DNA from: Flavobacteriales bacterium
GTDB taxonomy: Bacteria; Bacteroidota; Bacteroidia; Flavobacteriales_D; Crocinitomicaceae
DNA length: 6,425 nucleotides
Direction of reading: 5' to 3'
Assembly (NCBI GenBank): GCA_947461185.1
Contig: CANHJY010000119.1
Span: forward strand, 1 to 6,425
Under the pieces are notes generated by a model, which worked only from the letters and a program-made list of their open reading frames with translations, was not told the DNA's origin and ran no database searches. This document shows, piece by piece, positions 5,709 through 6,425 of this stretch. Every line of letters starts with the position of its first letter. The first letter of the stretch is position 1. A program made the position numbers and the translations under genes.

Positions 5709-6425
5709 ATGTCAATAGAAAAATTAGCTCCACAAGAACTTTGGTCAAATTTTGCAGCATTAAATGCAGTTCCAAGACCTTCTAAAAAAGAAGAACGTGT
5801 AATTCAATTTATGCTTGATTTTGGAAACAATCTAGGACTCGAAACTTTTACAGATGCGATTAAAAATGTAATCATAAAGAAACCTGCGTCACCAGGATTT
5901 GAAAATCGAAAAACTGTCATTCTTCAATCGCATTTGGATATGGTACATCAAAAAAATGCTGATAAAGTATTCGATTTTGACAATCAAGGAATTGAAATGA
6001 TTATCGATGGCGATTGGGTGAAAGCGAACGGTACCACCTTGGGTGCTGATAATGGAATCGGGGTTGCGGCGATTATGGCCGTTTTAGCCTCAAATAATAT
6101 TCAACACCCTGCAATAGAGGCATTCTTTACTATAGATGAAGAAACGGGTATGACAGGTGCGAAAGAAATGAATGGTAATTTGTTTAACGGAAAAATATTA
6201 TTGAATTTAGATACTGAAGATGATGATGAATTATCAATAGGTTGCGCAGGAGGAATTGACACCAATACTTCTTATCGATACAATCAGGTCGATATAAATC
6301 CTGAAAGTGTACAGTTCGAAATAAAAATTCGAGGATTACTTGGCGGTCATTCAGGAATGGACATTGACAAAGGAAGGGCAAACGCAAACAAATTGATGAC
6401 AAGAATTTTGTATCATCTCCATTCA
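5709..6425 (+). CDS. pepD: Xaa-His / cytosol non-specific dipeptidase PepD, N-terminal half (3' end outside window)
   Basis: This is a cytosolic zinc aminopeptidase of peptidase family M20 that hydrolyses dipeptides, including aminoacyl-histidine ones, for amino acid recycling. The first 239 residues are present, about half the usual length of roughly 480, and the frame is open at the right edge. The N-terminus MSIEKLAPQELW is followed by VPRPSKKEERV, a common PepD opening. QSHLDMVHQK (73-82) supplies zinc ligand H75 and the catalytic-region D77. LGADNGIGVA (111-120) supplies bridging D114. IDEETGMTGA (142-151) supplies general base E144 and ligand E145. LNLDTED (165-171) supplies ligand D168. 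GLLGGHSGMDI (209-219) begins the lid/dimerisation domain. The last zinc histidine of the family lies beyond the window. The ATG at 5709 follows the VF530 stop by six bases with no Shine-Dalgarno, implying transcriptional linkage. Confidence 0.95.
   Translation, partial: MSIEKLAPQELWSNFAALNAVPRPSKKEERVIQFMLDFGNNLGLETFTDAIKNVIIKKPASPGFENRKTVILQSHLDMVHQKNADKVFDFDNQGIEMIIDGDWVKANGTTLGADNGIGVAAIMAVLASNNIQHPAIEAFFTIDEETGMTGAKEMNGNLFNGKILLNLDTEDDDELSIGCAGGIDTNTSYRYNQVDINPESVQFEIKIRGLLGGHSGMDIDKGRANANKLMTRILYHLHS

Noticed and set aside
6184..6402. Minus-strand open frame inside pepD, and a similar one within ettA at 4774-4965
   Set aside because: Both lie opposite well-conserved coding sequence with no recognisable protein features.
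1..6425. CRISPR array, tRNA/rRNA genes, insertion sequences, phage attachment sites
   Set aside because: Reading both strands showed no regularly spaced repeats, no cloverleaf or rRNA-like stretch, no transposase motifs and no terminal inverted repeats.

Overview
The window looks like ordinary housekeeping chromosome from a member of the Bacteroidota. The lineage call rests on three things: AT-rich DNA, most genes lacking a purine-rich ribosome binding site, and promoter-like matches to the Bacteroidota form (TTTG, 19-21 bp, TAnnTTTG), one of them exact. The EttA, thioredoxin reductase and PepD proteins also read like Bacteroidota versions. I cannot name a genus.

Left part (1-1310): the 3' end of pcm (protein-L-isoaspartate O-methyltransferase, + strand, entering from the left edge) converges on trxB (thioredoxin-disulfide reductase, - strand). 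The two share one symmetrical hairpin terminator, which can serve both. Both genes relate to protein damage or redox maintenance, but they are convergent and not co-transcribed.

Middle (1311-3680): a 195 bp divergent intergenic region separates trxB from a stand-alone superfamily 2 DEAH-box helicase of 501 aa. The helicase has the clearest promoter and the only good Shine-Dalgarno in the window. It is followed by a small four-helix membrane protein of unknown function and then a strong intrinsic terminator, so these two genes probably form one transcription unit.

Right part (3681-6425): ettA (ABC-F translation throttle ATPase), a short VF530-family (formerly DUF2132) gene that seems to need a non-AUG start, and the N-terminal half of pepD (Xaa-His/cytosol non-specific dipeptidase), which runs off the right edge. 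All are on the + strand with gaps of about 44 and 6 bp and no convincing terminator between them, which suggests one operon.

I looked for a defence system, mobile element, CRISPR array, RNA gene or other new multi-gene system and found none I can support. The least understood items are the helicase with its uncharacterised C-terminal region, the orphan four-helix membrane protein, and the start of the VF530 gene.
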